Below the pieces are notes generated by a model that saw nothing but the letters and a program-made list of their open reading frames with translations, searched no databases and was not told the origin of the DNA. DNA of 64,000 nucleotides. It comes from Halorubrum salipaludis. GTDB lineage: Archaea; Halobacteriota; Halobacteria; Halobacteriales; Haloferacaceae. The stretch is taken from the NCBI RefSeq assembly GCF_002286985.1, contig NZ_NSKC01000002.1:124001-188000 (forward strand), in the 5' to 3' direction. Each line of letters begins with the position of its first letter. Position 1 is the first letter of the stretch. A program made the position numbers and the translations under genes. This document shows positions 44,950-54,034 of this stretch, in pieces.

Positions 44950-45021
44950 TCGTCGGTCGTCGCGAGGCGTCGGGGGACATTCGAGCCGCGATGGCGCGCA
45001 AAACGCGGCTCCGGACTCCCG

Positions 45022-45570
45022 CTAACTCTGTCCGGTCGCTTCCGGCTCCCCGTCGGCCGGGGCCTCCGTTTCGGCCGGCGTCTCCCCCTCGGCGGACACC
45101 TCGGCGCCGACGGCCCCGTCCCCCGGGATGTTTCCGTCCAACCGCACCGTCAGCACGGGGACGCTCGACCCGCGCACCACCTTCTCGGCGACGCTCCCGA
45201 GGAGGAGCCGGTCGATCCCGCCCCGGCCGTGGGTCCCCATCACGATCAGGTCGCAGCCGTTCCCCTCGGCGTACCGGATGATCTCCTTGCTCGGGGAGCC
45301 CTCCGCGACCGCCGTCTGGACGGCGAGGTCGGTCCCGGCCGCGAGCGACTCGACCTCCGCGACCGCCTCGTTCGCGTCGTCCCGCAGGAGGTCGCCGACC
45401 CCCTCCCACGAGCTCTCCATCGGCATCCCCGCGTAGCTCGCCGTGTCGACCACGTACAGCGCGTGGACGCCCGCGCCGTGGACCGACGCGAGGTCGAGGG
45501 CGTGCGCGACCGCCCGCTTCCCCTCGGCGGAGCCGTCGGTCGGAACGAGGATCCGATCGTATAGAGTCAT
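45022..45570 (-). CDS. Universal stress protein family protein
   Basis: A 182-residue UspA-fold protein. It has ILVPTDGSAEGKRAVAHAL at the N-terminus and the ATP-binding motif GTHGRGGIDRLLLGSVAEKVVRGSSVPVL (quoted in two parts: GTHGRGG near residue 115, and GSVAEKV). A 40-residue acidic Glu/Ala/Pro tail follows the domain. The G-x2-G-x9-G pattern suggests ATP binding. The ATG at 45568-45570 is clear. Confidence 0.9.
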   Translation of the reverse strand: MTLYDRILVPTDGSAEGKRAVAHALDLASVHGAGVHALYVVDTASYAGMPMESSWEGVGDLLRDDANEAVAEVESLAAGTDLAVQTAVAEGSPSKEIIRYAEGNGCDLIVMGTHGRGGIDRLLLGSVAEKVVRGSSVPVLTVRLDGNIPGDGAVGAEVSAEGETPAETEAPADGEPEATGQS

Positions 45571-45697
45571 ACGTTCACACGTATCAGGGTACCGCCGCCA
45601 CATAACTCTTTGCGCGTTTTGCCGGTTCTTTTCGGGCGGACGCGTTCGGATTCGGGCCGGGCGTGCGTTTAAGTCCTCACGCGCCGATATCCATCCC

Positions 45698-45955
45698 ATG
45701 ACATCCGAAGTACACCTCTCGCGCGTCGAAGACGAGTTCCGCGAGCACTCCTACCCGGCCGCCCGCGAGGACCTGGTCGACTCCTGTGCCGGCACCACCG
45801 TGCTGTTCGCCGACGGCGACGCCGACCTCGGCGACCTCGTGGCCGACATCGACCAGGAGCGGTTCGAGAGCGCCGAGGACGCCTTCGCCGCGCTCCAGAA
45901 CGTGCTCCCGGTCGAGGCGGTCGGCGAACCCGGGCAGTCCGACGGCGACGCCTGA
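45698..45955 (+). CDS. Haloarchaeal DUF5789-like small protein
   Basis: This 85-residue acidic protein opens with MTSEVHLSRVEDEFREHSYPAAREDLV and contains SCAGTTVLFADGDADLGDLV and FESAEDAFAALQNVLPVEAVGEPGQS-type helices (cited in part). The pattern fits the haloarchaeal DUF5789 family, of unknown function. It is transcribed alone upstream of ychF. Confidence 0.75.
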   Translation: MTSEVHLSRVEDEFREHSYPAAREDLVDSCAGTTVLFADGDADLGDLVADIDQERFESAEDAFAALQNVLPVEAVGEPGQSDGDA

Positions 45956-46078
45956 CTCGGGTCGAGTCGCGGGCCGACCTGCGCCGTCGCCACCGCCCCT
46001 CGCGTCCGCCTCGTCACCCGTACCCACGCCACGACGCGTCTCGCATCGCTTTTTACCGCGGGTCGCGCACTGACGGTA

Positions 46079-47281
46079 ATGAGTTACCGGATCGGTCTCG
46101 TCGGCAAGCCCTCCGTGGGGAAGTCGACGTTCTTCAACGCCGCGACCATGAACGACGTGCCCGAGGGCGCGTACCCGTTCACCACGATCGACCCGACCGT
46201 CGGCGAGGCGTACGTCCGCGTCGACTGCGCCGCCCCCGAGTTCGACGAGACGTGTACGCCGAGCGTCGGCGTCTGCCGCGAGGGCACCCGCTTCGTCCCG
46301 GTCAAGCTGGTCGACGTCGCCGGCCTCGTCCCCGGCGCCCACGAGGGGCGCGGGCTCGGCAACCAGTTCCTCACCGACCTCAACGAGACCGACGTGCTGA
46401 TCCACGTCGTCGACTTCTCCGGGAAGACCGACATCGAGGGCGAGGCCACCGAGGGCCACGACCCGCGCGAGGACATCGACTTCTTAGAGGAGGAGCTCGA
46501 CGCGTGGTACCTCGACGTGCTGGAGAAGGGCCTCGAGAAGTTCGAGACGCGGTACCACGGCGCGGACGCCGCCATCGAGGCGGAGCTCGCCGACCAGATG
46601 TCCGCCTTCGGCATCGACAAGGACCGGATGAAGCGGGTGATCCTCGCCGAGGGGCTCGAGCTCGACCCCGAGACGTGGGACGAGACGGACAAGGCCGACC
46701 TCGCCCGCGAGATCCGCAAGCGCACGAAGCCGATGGTCGTCGCCGCGAACAAGATGGACACGCCCGAGGCGCAGGCGAACTGGGAGGAGATCACGGCGGA
46801 CCCCGACTACGACCACCTCTCCTTCGTCCCCGCGAGCGCCCACGCCGAGAAGGCCCTGAAGAACGCCGACGACGCGGGCGTCGTCGACTACACGCCCGGC
46901 GACAGCGACTTCGAGGTCGTCGGCGACGTCTCCGGCGAGCAGGCGGCGGGCTTGGATCAGATCGGCGAGTTCGTCCACGAGTACGACGGGACCGGCGTGC
47001 AGGGCGCGCTCGAAGAGGCCGTCTTCGACGTGCTCGGCTGTATCGCCGTCTTCCCCGGCTCCGCGAACGGGAGCAAAGACGAGAAGGGGGTCTTCCGCGA
47101 CTGCTTCGTCCTCCCCGAGGGGTCGACCACCGAGGACTTCGCGTTCCACATCCACTCGGACATCGGCGAGGGGCTCCTCCACGGCACCGACTGCCGGAGC
47201 GGTCGGCAGGTCGGCGCCGACCACGAGCTCTCCCACCGCGACGTGATCGAGCTGGTCTCGACGAAGCAGGCGGCCCCGTAG
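46079..47281 (+). CDS. ychF: YchF/OLA1-type redox-regulated ATPase
   Basis: A 400-residue OBG-family P-loop protein. G1 is GKPSVGKST (9-17), G3 DVAGLVPGAHEGRG, and the G4-equivalent is NKMD; bacterial YchF often has NxxE there and prefers ATP. A helical insert (about 145-200) and the C-terminal TGS-like region (HIHSDIGEGLLHGTDCRSG) complete the fold. The family binds ribosomes and responds to stress. Because of NKMD the nucleotide preference here is not settled by sequence. Confidence 0.92.
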   Translation: MSYRIGLVGKPSVGKSTFFNAATMNDVPEGAYPFTTIDPTVGEAYVRVDCAAPEFDETCTPSVGVCREGTRFVPVKLVDVAGLVPGAHEGRGLGNQFLTDLNETDVLIHVVDFSGKTDIEGEATEGHDPREDIDFLEEELDAWYLDVLEKGLEKFETRYHGADAAIEAELADQMSAFGIDKDRMKRVILAEGLELDPETWDETDKADLAREIRKRTKPMVVAANKMDTPEAQANWEEITADPDYDHLSFVPASAHAEKALKNADDAGVVDYTPGDSDFEVVGDVSGEQAAGLDQIGEFVHEYDGTGVQGALEEAVFDVLGCIAVFPGSANGSKDEKGVFRDCFVLPEGSTTEDFAFHIHSDIGEGLLHGTDCRSGRQVGADHELSHRDVIELVSTKQAAP

Positions 47282-47374
47282 CTCGGTCGGCCGGGGCCTG
47301 ACCGCCCCCTGACCGAGACGGTCGCCCCCTTCTGACCGACGGATTTTCGCCCCCGGCCGACCACCGGTTCGGAC

Positions 47375-48139
47375 GTGAACGACATCGTCGACGCCCTCGG
47401 CGCGGCCGCGGGGACGACCTGTCTCGTCGGCGCCGGCGGGAAGAAGACCACGCTCTACGCGCTCGCCGACCGGCTCGACCGGGCGGTGCTCACCGCGACG
47501 GTCCGGATCCCGATCTTCGACCGCGAGGTCGCCGCGGTGCGCGTCACCGGGGACCCCGTGAGCGCGCTCGACGCGATCGAGGGGGCCGACGCAGCCGAGG
47601 TGGCCAACGGACCCGAGGACGCCTTCCCGCTCGGGCTGGTCCCGGAGCGCGAGCGCGACGACCGATACCGGGGGTACGACCCCGCGGTTGTCGACGAGAT
47701 CGGGGCCGCCCACGACGGGCCGGTCCTCGTGAAGGCCGACGGCGCGCGGACGCGGCTCCTCAAGGCGCCAAACGACCGCGAGCCGCAGGTCCCGGCGGGC
47801 GCGGACCGCGTGATACCGGTGGCGAGCGTCGGCGCCGTCGGGGAGCCGCTGACGGCGGAGACGGTCCACCGCCCCGAGCGCGTCGCGGCGATCGCGGACG
47901 CCGCCGTCGGCGACGAGATCACGCCCGAACTGGTCGGCGGCGTCCTCGCGCACGAGCGGGGCGGCTTAAAAGGGATCCCGGACGGGGCGACCGCGGTCCC
48001 GCTCGTGAACGCCGTCGACGACGCCGACGACGAGGCGACGGCGCGCGAGATCGCTCGGGTCGTCCACGAGCGCGCGGACGTGCCGCGGGTCGTCCTCGCG
48101 CGGATGATCGAAGGGGAGATCGTCGACGTCGTGGAGTGA
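47375..48139 (+). CDS. yqeC: YqeC-like selenium/molybdenum-hydroxylase accessory protein
   Basis: This 254-residue P-loop protein starts at a GTG. The Walker A-like motif is VGAGGKKTT (near residue 20). Later family blocks are VLVKADGARTRLLKAPNDREP and ITPELVGGVLAHERGGLKGIP. YqeC is tied to maturation of selenium-dependent molybdenum hydroxylases in bacteria; its role in haloarchaea is not known. No molybdenum hydroxylase gene is near. Confidence 0.8.
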   Translation: MNDIVDALGAAAGTTCLVGAGGKKTTLYALADRLDRAVLTATVRIPIFDREVAAVRVTGDPVSALDAIEGADAAEVANGPEDAFPLGLVPERERDDRYRGYDPAVVDEIGAAHDGPVLVKADGARTRLLKAPNDREPQVPAGADRVIPVASVGAVGEPLTAETVHRPERVAAIADAAVGDEITPELVGGVLAHERGGLKGIPDGATAVPLVNAVDDADDEATAREIARVVHERADVPRVVLARMIEGEIVDVVE

Positions 48140-48184
48140 CACCGGCGGCCTGACCGCCCCGTCACCGCTGTCCGACGGGGGCGC

Positions 48185-48829
48185 CTACCCGTCCAGCTCG
48201 GCCACGATCCGCTCGCGGATGTCCCCCGCGTCCACGGGCGCCCACGCCTCGATGTCGTAGGTCACGTCGGCGAGGACCTCCAGCCGCTCCGCGTCGCCGG
48301 ACTCGATCGCGGCGACCGCGTCCCTCGACAGCCGTTCCAACACGGCCTCCGAGAGCGCCTCCCGGTCCACGTCGCGCTCCGGCACGTCGAGGATGTGCGG
48401 GAGGTCCTCGGCGTCCGCCGGCAGCGAGGGGAACGCCGCCGGACCGACCGCGAGCGCGACCGCGTCGGGTTCGTCCCCGCCGACGGAATCGTCTCCGCCC
48501 TCCGAGTCACCCCCGTCGTCGGAGCCGTCCCCGTCGTCGGATGTCGCGGGATCGGTCACCCCTTCCAGTGTGTTCCCCGCTCCCGCTTCCGAGAGCGCCG
48601 CGGGGGGCGCGGGGACGAGCGCGTACTCCGCGACGGCGACGTCGATGGCGGCGGCGATGGCCTCGTCGTCGACCTCGGCGCGCTGTTTGAAGGCGAGCTC
48701 CGAGAGCGCCTCCGACAGCTCCGCGCGGGTGAGCCACTCGAACAGGTCGACGACCCCGGCGAGGTCGTCGCGCGCGGCGACGCTCGGGGCGCCGCCGTCG
48801 GACCGACTGGGTCCGTCCGCGTCCCCCAC
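48185..48829 (-). CDS. Haloarchaeal protein of unknown function downstream of the glycosyltransferase
   Basis: This 214-residue protein starts at a GTG (48827-48829) 2 bases from the stop of the glycosyltransferase gene, so the two are co-transcribed. It has an N-terminal helical domain (LFEWLTRAELSEALSELAFKQR, about 28-50; cited in part). A middle low-complexity Asp/Gly/Ser stretch lies at about 95-125. The C-terminal helical domain has EALSEAVLERLSRDAVAAIE. The helical N-terminus is of a type seen in DUF7109-like haloarchaeal proteins, but I am not sure. Function is unknown. Confidence 0.65.
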   Translation of the reverse strand: MGDADGPSRSDGGAPSVAARDDLAGVVDLFEWLTRAELSEALSELAFKQRAEVDDEAIAAAIDVAVAEYALVPAPPAALSEAGAGNTLEGVTDPATSDDGDGSDDGGDSEGGDDSVGGDEPDAVALAVGPAAFPSLPADAEDLPHILDVPERDVDREALSEAVLERLSRDAVAAIESGDAERLEVLADVTYDIEAWAPVDAGDIRERIVAELDG

Positions 48830-48831
48830 GG

Positions 48832-50025
48832 TCAGTCCTCCCCCGGCGCGGCGTCGGCGCCCGGGTCCGCCGGTCGCGGGCGGTCGGCTTCCGGCAACGT
48901 CCGGTCGGTTCCCCCCGAACGGTCGTCTCGCGCGCCCTCGAGGTCGGCCCGCGCCGCGTCGGCGACCTCGGCGGGCGTGACGGGCGCGTCGCGCCACGCC
49001 GGCAGACGGGTGTCCGGGCCCGGCTCGCCGAGGGCGTCCGCGTACGTCTCGACCTGCTCGCGTTCGGCCGCGCGGTCGTAGTCGAGGCCGTTGAACGCGG
49101 CGTCCGTCTCGTAGCCGCGGATCAGCCCGTCGGCCGCCTCGCGGTAGCGGTCTGCGAGCGCGTCGTACTCGACGTCGACGCCCGCGCCTTCGACCGCGCG
49201 GAGGGTCGCCTCGCCGACCGCCCGGCTCATGTCGGCGAGCCCGGTCGGCCCGTCGACGGAGCGGTGGTCGTGCTCGTACCGCCCCAGGTCGACCTGCGCG
49301 CTCTCCGCGAAGCCGGCGTGCGCGAACGCCTCGCCGAGCGTCCCGACCTCCAAGCCCCAGCCGCGCTGGACCCGGAGCCGGGAGACGAGGTCGGTCGTCG
49401 CCGCGAACTCGCCCGCGAGCGCGTAGCGGAACGCGTCGAGGTACTCTAAGACGCCGGGCTCGCGCCGCTCCGTCGCGTCGGCGAGCGCGCGGACCAGCGG
49501 CCGGAAGAACAGCCGGAACAGCCGCCCGTACAGCGAGCCGTCCTCGACGCGGGCGTAGTACCCCTTCGAGAACTCGTGGCCGCGGGCGAGCGGGAACAGC
49601 AGGCGGTTCACGAACGCCGGCGAGTACGTCTTCGTGTCGGCGTCGTGGACCACGACGAACTCCTCCTCCAAGGCGCGACCGAGCCCGAGCCACACGTCCC
49701 GCCCCTTCCCGCGGTCGCCGTCGAGCCCGCGCTCCGCGAGCAGCTCCGTGAGCCGCGGGCCGCCGCACCACAGGGGCTCGACGTCCACGTCGAACCCGTC
49801 GAGCCAGTCGGCGAAGGGACCGACGCGGTCCGCGGGGGCGCGGAGGGGGACGACCACGCGGGCGGGGTCGACCGACTCCAGCGCCGTCAACACCCGATCG
49901 GCCGCGAGCGTCCCGTACTCGCGTTCCGTCATCGGCACGACGACCGCCGCCCGGTCGGTGGGGGCGTCCGGCCGGTGGTCGGTCAACGCGTGCAGCGTGG
50001 TCACGCGCTCTTGTACGTACTCCAT
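48832..50025 (-). CDS. GpgS-like family glycosyltransferase
   Basis: A 397-residue GT-A glycosyltransferase resembling glucosyl-3-phosphoglycerate synthase. It has the pre-DxD block GKGRDVWLGLGRAL (106-119, where GKG may contact phosphoglycerate), DxD as Asp128-Ala-Asp130 in VVHDADTKTYS, and FSKGYYAR. The last 50 residues are an acidic Asp/Pro-rich tail. In other organisms GpgS makes a compatible solute or lipid precursor. A GpgP phosphatase is not adjacent, so the product is uncertain. Confidence 0.8.
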   Translation of the reverse strand: MEYVQERVTTLHALTDHRPDAPTDRAAVVVPMTEREYGTLAADRVLTALESVDPARVVVPLRAPADRVGPFADWLDGFDVDVEPLWCGGPRLTELLAERGLDGDRGKGRDVWLGLGRALEEEFVVVHDADTKTYSPAFVNRLLFPLARGHEFSKGYYARVEDGSLYGRLFRLFFRPLVRALADATERREPGVLEYLDAFRYALAGEFAATTDLVSRLRVQRGWGLEVGTLGEAFAHAGFAESAQVDLGRYEHDHRSVDGPTGLADMSRAVGEATLRAVEGAGVDVEYDALADRYREAADGLIRGYETDAAFNGLDYDRAAEREQVETYADALGEPGPDTRLPAWRDAPVTPAEVADAARADLEGARDDRSGGTDRTLPEADRPRPADPGADAAPGED

Positions 50026-50123
50026 CTATCCGGTACACGGGCGGGACGCCCTAAATAGGTGCGATACCCGTCCCCCCTGCCGGTCTCCCCCTTCGGCGCG
50101 CCGCGCCACCCGTGCGCGGACGA

Positions 50124-51308
50124 TCAGGCCGCGCGCTCCGCCCCCGCGGCGCCGCCGGGGACCCGACCGAGGCGCTCCAGGACCGCGTACGCGGCGACGA
50201 CGACCGCGAGCCCCCCGGCGAGCGCGAGGAAGACGGCGTCGTAGCCGGCGCCGGCCTCGATCGCCTCGCCGACGACCCACGAGCCGGCCGCCTGCGTCGT
50301 CATCATCCCGGCGGAGAAGACGGCGTACGCCGACGCCCGCGACTCGTCCGGCAGCGACGCGAGCAGGTAGGTGTCGCTGGCGGGGAACAGCATGTGGATC
50401 GCGAAGCCGACGACGACGCTGGCGGCGACGACTGCGACCAGTCCCGAGGAGACGACCACGAAGACGACGCCGACGAGGAACGTCGACACGATGCCGAGCA
50501 GGTACGGGACGTGCGGGAGCCGGTCGGCGAGGTCGCCGGAGACGAGGAACGCCGGGACACCCGCGGCGAAGATCACCGTCAGCAGGTTCCGCGCGGTCGC
50601 CGCCGGGATCCCCTTGTCGATCATGTACAGCTCGTAGAAGTTGAAGAGCCCCTGCCAGACGAAGCTCGTGAGCCCCATCAGCACGACCCCGGCGAGGATC
50701 AGCTTCCACTCCGAGAGGGCGCCGGCGACGAAGTCCGTGTCGCCCGCGCCGGCGTCCGGGAGGTCGGTCCGGCGCGCGAGGGCGACGAAGACCGCGGTGG
50801 AGACGGCGGCGGCGAGCGCGAGCCCGTGGAAGGCGAGCCGCCAGTCGTACCAGAGCGCGACCGTCACGACCGGCGCGGCGGCGACGGCGGCGAGCTGGCT
50901 CGCCATCCCGTGCACGCCCATCACGCGCCCGACGCGGGTCGGGAACAGCTCCGAGATGAAGGGGTTGGCGGCGACGAAGTAGACGCCGGACGCCAAGCCG
51001 ATCGCGAACGCCGCGGTCATCAGCGTCGGCACGCCCGGCGCCAGTGCGACGCCGAGCGCGCCGAGCGTCAGCATCGCTCCCGAGACGAGGATCACGAACT
51101 GGCGAGAGAAGCGCGTCAGCGCCCAGCCCGCCGGGAGTCGCGGGGCCGCCGAGCCGAGCCACGCGAGCGTGACGATCAGTCCCGCCGTTCCCTCGCCGAT
51201 CGCGAACTCGCCGATGAACTCCCCCACGAGGGGGGCGAACACGACCCGCGCGAAGTTGACGAGGAAGACGATCGCACACAGGGACCCGAACAGCCGACTC
51301 CGTGACAC
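50124..51308 (-). CDS. Major facilitator superfamily transporter
   Basis: A 394-residue protein with 12 predicted helices and a GTG start (51306-51308). The loop 2-3 signature region GWALTRFSRQFVILVSG, the helix-4 region PFISELFPTRVGRVMGVHGMAS (in part) and the symmetric second half (GVPAFLVSGDLADRLPHVP) are typical. The family includes nitrate, sugar-phosphate and drug transporters, and I cannot assign a substrate. It is transcribed alone. Confidence 0.85.
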   Translation of the reverse strand: MSRSRLFGSLCAIVFLVNFARVVFAPLVGEFIGEFAIGEGTAGLIVTLAWLGSAAPRLPAGWALTRFSRQFVILVSGAMLTLGALGVALAPGVPTLMTAAFAIGLASGVYFVAANPFISELFPTRVGRVMGVHGMASQLAAVAAAPVVTVALWYDWRLAFHGLALAAAVSTAVFVALARRTDLPDAGAGDTDFVAGALSEWKLILAGVVLMGLTSFVWQGLFNFYELYMIDKGIPAATARNLLTVIFAAGVPAFLVSGDLADRLPHVPYLLGIVSTFLVGVVFVVVSSGLVAVVAASVVVGFAIHMLFPASDTYLLASLPDESRASAYAVFSAGMMTTQAAGSWVVGEAIEAGAGYDAVFLALAGGLAVVVAAYAVLERLGRVPGGAAGAERAA

Positions 51309-51408
51309 GGGCGCCGTTGTCGACGGCGGGAGACAAGGGTTGCGAAAGCGACGCGTCCGACCGGCGTCGTACGGGGTTTTTATACGCTCACGCGATCAAC
51401 TTCGAGCC

Positions 51409-51579
51409 ATGAAATCGACGCGGAAGGGCCTTCGCGACGGCGACCTGTTCAAAGACACCTACGAGCGGTTGAACTGCGCCGACTGCGAGAAGGTGTTGAA
51501 AAAGCAGAACGACCCGGACGAGGTGTTCTCCGTCCGCGTCTGCCCCGAGTGCGAGGCGACGTTTAAAGAGCTGCGCTGA
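51409..51579 (+). CDS. HVO_0758-type zinc-ribbon protein
   Basis: This 56-residue protein is one of the haloarchaeal small zinc fingers. The ligands are C-x2-C in NCADCEK and C-x2-C in VCPECEA. It opens with MKSTRKGLRDGDLF and ends in FKELR, matching the family. Members are studied as small regulators, with no general function known. The ATG at 51409 is 25 bases after a TATA-like TTTTTATAC (51377-51385), so the mRNA is probably leaderless. Confidence 0.88.
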   Translation: MKSTRKGLRDGDLFKDTYERLNCADCEKVLKKQNDPDEVFSVRVCPECEATFKELR

Positions 51580-51708
51580 CGAGTTCTCCGTCCTTCGTAC
51601 CGTCGCTGAAGTCGATGGTCCCCGCGTCCCCGTGCCGCCTTCTCGGCCGCATCGCGTCCGTCTCCAGACGCGATGACGACTGACGCGACCGATCACCGCG
51701 GATAACAC

Positions 51709-52048
51709 CTCGATCGACTGCGGGAGTGGGTATAGCAAACTGGCTGATCGATTGTTTATAAGTGGAGTTGTGGTGTTGCTGTCGGCTGTTTATAAGTGAT
51801 CGACGGTGTTGCGGTGAAGACCTGCAAAGCCCCAATCGCGAGGGCGCCGCACGCTCGCTGCGCGCCTCGCTGCCGCTCGCTACGCTCGCGGCGTCCCTCG
51901 CGCGCGCTCCTCGCGCCTTATCAGGGCGCGCGGAGGCGCGCGCCACCGCAACAGCCGTTTTTAAGTAATCGTCGCCGCCGCTCACGCCCCGTTTAAATAC
52001 GATATCGCTCTCCTCGATCTGCAAGACCCACCCCCGCTATCGGTCGAG
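51709..52048 (+). repeat. Dispersed hairpin element, copy 5 (right arm lost)
   Basis: Fills most of 51580-52057. Terminal repeats CTCGATCGACTGCGGG (51709-51724) and CCCGCTATCGGTCGAG (52033-52048) pair 13 of 16. TTTATAAG boxes lie at 51755-51762 and 51789-51796, again 34 bases apart. The left arm of the central hairpin (51835-51852) is present, but the loop runs directly into the downstream GC-rich part. The right arm and the GCCCCTTTGAGTCCC box are missing, so this is an internal-deletion copy. 51580-51708 has no gene. Confidence 0.8.
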
Positions 52049-52057
52049 ACGATCCGA

Positions 52058-52702
52058 TCAGTCGCCGCCCCCGGCCGCGCCGCTCTCCCCGTCCGCTCGC
52101 GAGACGACCTCTGCCGGCACGCCGGCGACCGTCGTTCCGGGCGGTACGTCCTCGGCGACGAGGGAGTTGGCGGCGACCTGCGCGCTCTCGCCGATCGTGA
52201 CGCCCGGGAGGACGACCGCTCCCGCGCCGATCATTGCGCGGTCCTCGACGACCACGTCGCCGAGCCGGTACTCGTCTTGGAGGAACTCGTGACAGAGCAG
52301 GGTGGCGTCGTAGCCGACGATGGCGTCGTCGCCGACCGCGATCCGCTCGGGCCAGAACACGTCCGGCGTCGACTCCAACCCCCACGAGACGCCGGCGCCG
52401 ACCGTGACGCCGATCCGGCGCAACAGCCAGTTCTTCAGCCGGAGGCTCGGGCAGATCCGCGCGAGCACGATCACGACGTAGTTGCGGACGACCGCGAGCG
52501 GCGACTTCGCGTCGGGCCACGACCACAGGGAGTTCCGCACGCCGCCGGTCGGGTGGCGCTCCAGCCGATCGGTGCGGTGGCCGCCGGACTCCGCCTCGTC
52601 CGTCTCGGACCCCGCGCCGGCGGTCTCGGACCCCGCGCCGCCCGTTCCAGACCCCGCGCCGTCGGTGTGGGCGGCGTCGGAATCTCCGTCCTCGTGAGTC
52701 AC
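52058..52702 (-). CDS. Hexapeptide-repeat acyltransferase
   Basis: A 214-residue protein with a left-handed beta-helix. Hexapeptide repeats span about residues 95-200 (IAVGDDAIVGYDA, VVVEDRAMIGAGAVVLPGVTIGESAQVAANSLV in part), with a C-terminal VAGVPAEVV. A disordered repeat of Gly/Ser/Asp/Thr (GAGSETAGAGSET) makes up the first 45 residues. Starts at a GTG (52700-52702). The fold fits CoA- or acyl-carrier-dependent acetyltransferases of sugars; the acceptor is unknown. Next gene purD is on the same strand. Confidence 0.85.
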   Translation of the reverse strand: MTHEDGDSDAAHTDGAGSGTGGAGSETAGAGSETDEAESGGHRTDRLERHPTGGVRNSLWSWPDAKSPLAVVRNYVVIVLARICPSLRLKNWLLRRIGVTVGAGVSWGLESTPDVFWPERIAVGDDAIVGYDATLLCHEFLQDEYRLGDVVVEDRAMIGAGAVVLPGVTIGESAQVAANSLVAEDVPPGTTVAGVPAEVVSRADGESGAAGGGD

Positions 52703-52750
52703 GGACGCCCGTTCGGGCGGCTCCGGTAAAAGGGTCGCTGACGCGGCGCG

Positions 52751-54034
52751 CTACTCCCGCAGCTCGGCCATGTGGTCGATCCGGCGCTGGACGAGATCCG
52801 CTTTGCCGATGTCGTGGCGGATGCGGACCCGGTCGCCGGCGGCGGCGAGCGCGTCCTCGGCCTGGGCCTCCGCGGCCGCGATGGAATCGCCGCGGCCGAC
52901 GACCGCGAACGACCGCGAGGTGGTGGTGTACAGTCCGTCCTCGCGCTCGTCGACGCTCGCGTAGTAGAGGAGCGCGTCGCCGACGCTCTCCTCGTCGACC
53001 GCGACCTCCGCGCCCGCGTCGGGGTCGGTCGGGTACCCCTCCGGGACCGCGTACTTACAGACGGTCGCCTCGCCGGAGAAGGCGAGTTCGGGGAGGTCGT
53101 CGCCGTCGCGCGCGGCGGTGAGCACGTCGAGGAAGGGGGTCTCTAGGACGGGGAGCGTGTTCATCGCCTCGGGGTCGCCGAAGCGCGCGTTGAACTCGAC
53201 GACCTTCGGGCCCGCGTCCGTGAGCATGAACTGGCCGTAGAGGACGCCCTTGTAGTCGGGCAGCGCGTCGACGACCGCCTCCAGCACGTCGACGGCGGCG
53301 TCGTAGTCGCCCTCGGCCATGAACGGGAGCGAGAGCCCGGTGTCTGTGTACGAGCCCATCCCGCCGGTGTTCGGCCCCTCGTCGCCCTCGTAGGCGCGCT
53401 TGTGGTCCTGCACCGCGGGGGTCGTGCGGAGCTCGCCGTTCGCGACGAACGCCTGCACCGTGAACTCCTCGCCGACGAGGCGCTCCTCGAGCACGACCCG
53501 ATCGTAGTCGGAGTCGCGGAGGTACGCCTTGGCCTCCTCCGCCGTCACCTGATCGCCGATCACCTTCACGCCCTTGCCGCCGGTGAGCCCGGCCGGCTTC
53601 ACCGCGAGGTCGCCGTCGTACGCGTCGATGTGCTCGCAAGCGGCCTCGATGTCGTCGAACACCGCGTAGTCCGGGCAGCCGGGAACGCCCGCCTCGTCCA
53701 TGAACTCGCGCTGGTACGCCTTGTCCGTCTCCAGGCGCGCCTCCTCGGCCCGCGGGCCGAACGCGTACACGCCCGCCTCGTCGAGGGCGTCGGCGACCCC
53801 CGACTCCAGCGCCGACTCCGGCCCGATCACGGCCAGGTCCGCGCCGACCGCGGTCGCGTAGTCGGCGACCGCCGCGGCGTCGGTCTCGTCGATCGTCTCG
53901 AACCCGTCCGCGAGCCGGCGGATCCCCGGGTTCCGGTTGCTCGCGCAGGCGTACAGCGCGCAGTCGTCGGCGACGGCGCGGGCGATCGCGTGCTCGCGTC
54001 CGCCGCCCCCCACCAAGAGTACGGTCTCCGTCAT
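52751..54034 (-). CDS. purD: Phosphoribosylamine--glycine ligase PurD
   Basis: The second step of purine synthesis, joining phosphoribosylamine to glycine with ATP. In this 427-residue protein MTETVLLVGGGGREHAIAR opens the N-domain. The ATP-grasp has VKPAGLTGGKGVKV, EERLVGEEFTVQAF, GPNTGGMGSYT and VVEFNARFGDPEAMNTLP. An added acidic insertion is not evident. The true start is the ATG at 54032-54034; a longer in-frame start adds an unconserved Arg-rich leader. purF is 17 kb away in the same window. Confidence 0.95.
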   Translation of the reverse strand: MTETVLLVGGGGREHAIARAVADDCALYACASNRNPGIRRLADGFETIDETDAAAVADYATAVGADLAVIGPESALESGVADALDEAGVYAFGPRAEEARLETDKAYQREFMDEAGVPGCPDYAVFDDIEAACEHIDAYDGDLAVKPAGLTGGKGVKVIGDQVTAEEAKAYLRDSDYDRVVLEERLVGEEFTVQAFVANGELRTTPAVQDHKRAYEGDEGPNTGGMGSYTDTGLSLPFMAEGDYDAAVDVLEAVVDALPDYKGVLYGQFMLTDAGPKVVEFNARFGDPEAMNTLPVLETPFLDVLTAARDGDDLPELAFSGEATVCKYAVPEGYPTDPDAGAEVAVDEESVGDALLYYASVDEREDGLYTTTSRSFAVVGRGDSIAAAEAQAEDALAAAGDRVRIRHDIGKADLVQRRIDHMAELRE

